Under the pieces are notes generated by a model that did not search any database, had not been told where the DNA came from, and saw only the letters and a program-made list of their open reading frames with translations. A stretch of 64,000 nucleotides of DNA from positions 19,414,062-19,478,061 of the forward strand of contig CM055611.1 in the NCBI GenBank assembly GCA_029379385.1. The letters run 5' to 3'. A program made the position numbers and the translations under genes. The stretch is from Quillaja saponaria. Taxonomy: Eukaryota > Streptophyta > Magnoliopsida > Fabales > Quillajaceae. Below are positions 62,444-64,000 of the stretch, in pieces (position 1 is the first letter of the stretch; every line of letters starts with the position of its first letter).

Positions 62444-64000
62444 TTACACTTCACAGTGCGGTTGCTGATCCATAGTAGTGTTGCTTCCTATAAATCTTTC
62501 CAAGGTGTGAGAATAAGCAGATGAAATGACATTATTGAATCCTTTGTACAGCCACTTACTTGTATGTAGAATTAGGTTACGGGCAACATATATAGGAAGA
62601 GGGATCCAAACTATGACGAGAGACAGCTCAAGCCAAACAGGAACCAGGATTGATATTGCCAAGATAGAAGCAAGAGAGCCCGTAATTAGAGCCAGCTTAG
62701 CTGAAGGCTTAGAGTAAGTTGTGGGGTAAAATCTGGATTTTAAGTAAAGAGCTAGCGCAAAGCAATAACTGATTAGAGACAAATAAAAGATCCACATAGT
62801 TACTGGGTGTGTCACAAATGGAGAGACTTGGCCATGTAGTGGAAGAATACCAACTTGCAACGGAATGAGAAATGCAAACACCACATGCCATTGGTTATCC
62901 GAGCTGCACAAGCATCAAGCATCAAGCATTAAGAATAAATAACAAAGGGATGTGAATTGGCTTAAAATTTGATAAGCAAAATCAGAAGAATTAAAGGTAT
63001 ATTTGTACCCATAAATATGTATAAAAAAAAAATAAAAAATTTAGGAGGTCTTTGACTTTATGAATTTCGGTAGTTACTTAGTTTGACGCCCAGTTGACTT
63101 CTATTTTTGAACTTTCTATGGAGTCTACATCAACTGTTTCTTACATGCTTACACGCACCAAAGAACAAAAAACAAACACTCAGGTTCGTTGCATATTTCC
63201 ACATACTGTTCATTATTATGTTTCTTCTTCTTCTTCTAGCTACATCTTGATCTGACAGACATTAATGGGTATATAAGCTTTGTTTCATCCATCTTAGTTG
63301 GAAGCTTTTCTGGGAACTCATTCTTGAGCTCCCGACCTCTACTACTTTCTTACAAGACGCTCTGGATCAGGAGCGGATCAGATCCGTATATTTGTTAAAA
63401 CCCATCTAATCATCTCTTCGATTCTTGAGCCTTTGACAGAAAATCTCTCTCTTTAATTGCTGCTAGATTTATTCTCGTCTTCATATTAGGCCGTCGACAC
63501 TCAGAGAACTACAGCTACAACGACATGCTCCGTCATCGCGAAAGAAGAAACACAATAACTTGAGCAACGTAATCAGATCTGGGATCTTGCAACAGTCTAT
63601 TATCTCTCTTGTTGTGAGATGTTGTAGTGGTTTCAAATCGAATGCATAAGGAGTTAAAGTCTTGGAGACATATCAGACATGTGTCAAAGCCGTATCGCGT
63701 CTATCAGGATTCAGACGCTTTGACGCCGTATCACAGCCGAGTCAAGCCGTATCAGACGCCACATGCTCTTTCACCCTTTAGGACTTTCTTATCTCAAGTA
63801 CACTACGCGAATCCATGACCAGCAAATTTTCAGAGAGGGAGAAATTAAAATCAAAACCACAAGAGTCGAGAATAGTTACATACTTACATACAACCGAGCT
63901 AGTCATCTAATGCACGGACAGAACGACACCATAAATACAGAAGAAAGAGAGAAACACACAGGTAGTTAAGTTCTAACCTTTGATCCGAATCCAGGATACC
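62444..64000 (-). CDS. Multi-pass membrane protein, C-terminal part, cut by the window edge
   Basis: The last exon is 62903-62444 on the minus strand (acceptor GTGCAG, entering in phase 2), encoding about 153 residues. A further exon fragment at 64000-63978 ends at a donor CAAAG|GTTAG in the matching phase, reading ILDSDQS into SDNQWHVV; the intron would be 62904-63977. Seen: about four hydrophobic segments (WHVVFAFLIPLQVGILPL, TMWIFYLSLISYCFALALYL, ALITGSLASILAISILVPVW, ELSLVIVWIPLPIYVA), separated by short basic loops such as LKSRFYPTTYSKPSAK, and a hydrophilic C-terminus. I do not recognise the family. The N-terminal part lies outside the window. The upstream exon is less sure than the last exon. 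Confidence 0.6.

Noticed and set aside
1..64000. CRISPR arrays, bacterial operons, ribosomal RNA genes
   Set aside because: Nothing of this kind is visible; the only regular array is the 152-bp repeat inside the retroelement, which has no spacers.

Overview
This is nuclear DNA from a flowering plant, most likely a eudicot. The evidence is AT-rich intergenic DNA, GT-AG introns, plant-only gene families (cpFtsY, MYB3R, DGD2, a RAP-domain chloroplast protein), a plant-type tRNA-Gly gene, and a Ty3/gypsy element of the Tat type. I cannot name the species from the sequence. All exon models were read by hand from splice sites and reading frame, without transcript support.

Layout. 1-7.1 kb has no recognisable gene; it holds a nearly perfect 648-bp tandem duplication, a short minisatellite and a decayed AT-rich duplication. 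A tRNA-Gly(GCC) gene lies at 7.6 kb on the minus strand. A RAP-domain protein gene (8.5-10.9 kb, minus) and cpFtsY, the chloroplast SRP receptor (12.0-16.0 kb, plus), stand head to head across about 1 kb; both are expected to act in chloroplasts. An R1R2R3-MYB (MYB3R) gene follows at 18.3-22.4 kb (minus), then a small MBD-like protein gene (26.9-29.6 kb, minus), DGD2, a digalactosyldiacylglycerol synthase (34.7-38.9 kb, minus, with a 5'UTR exon near 40 kb), and a conserved plant membrane protein gene (42.6-45.8 kb, plus). The C-terminal part of another multi-pass membrane protein lies at the right edge (62.4-64.0 kb, minus).

Between 48.0 and 57.9 kb sits one complete but decayed LTR retrotransposon, 9.9 kb long, with 404-405-bp LTRs and a 5-bp target duplication (ACACC). 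It has gag, protease, reverse transcriptase, two RNase H domains and integrase, all broken by stops and frameshifts. Downstream of integrase come four 152-bp tandem repeats and then a large gene on the opposite strand. That antisense gene appears to have its own TATA box and two spliceosomal introns. It is the most interesting part of the window: introns lying antisense to the element would not be removed from the element's RNA, so an intron-bearing passenger could survive retrotransposition.

Two themes recur. Small local tandem duplications are common, and two of them duplicate exon edges together with a splice site (DGD2 exon 4 and the last but one exon of the 42.6-kb gene). In addition, two otherwise intact genes (RAP and MBD-like) each carry a single extra base that breaks the frame, which may be an assembly error or a real lesion. 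Several short fold-back elements (25.6, 46.5 and 60.7 kb) look like non-autonomous DNA transposons.
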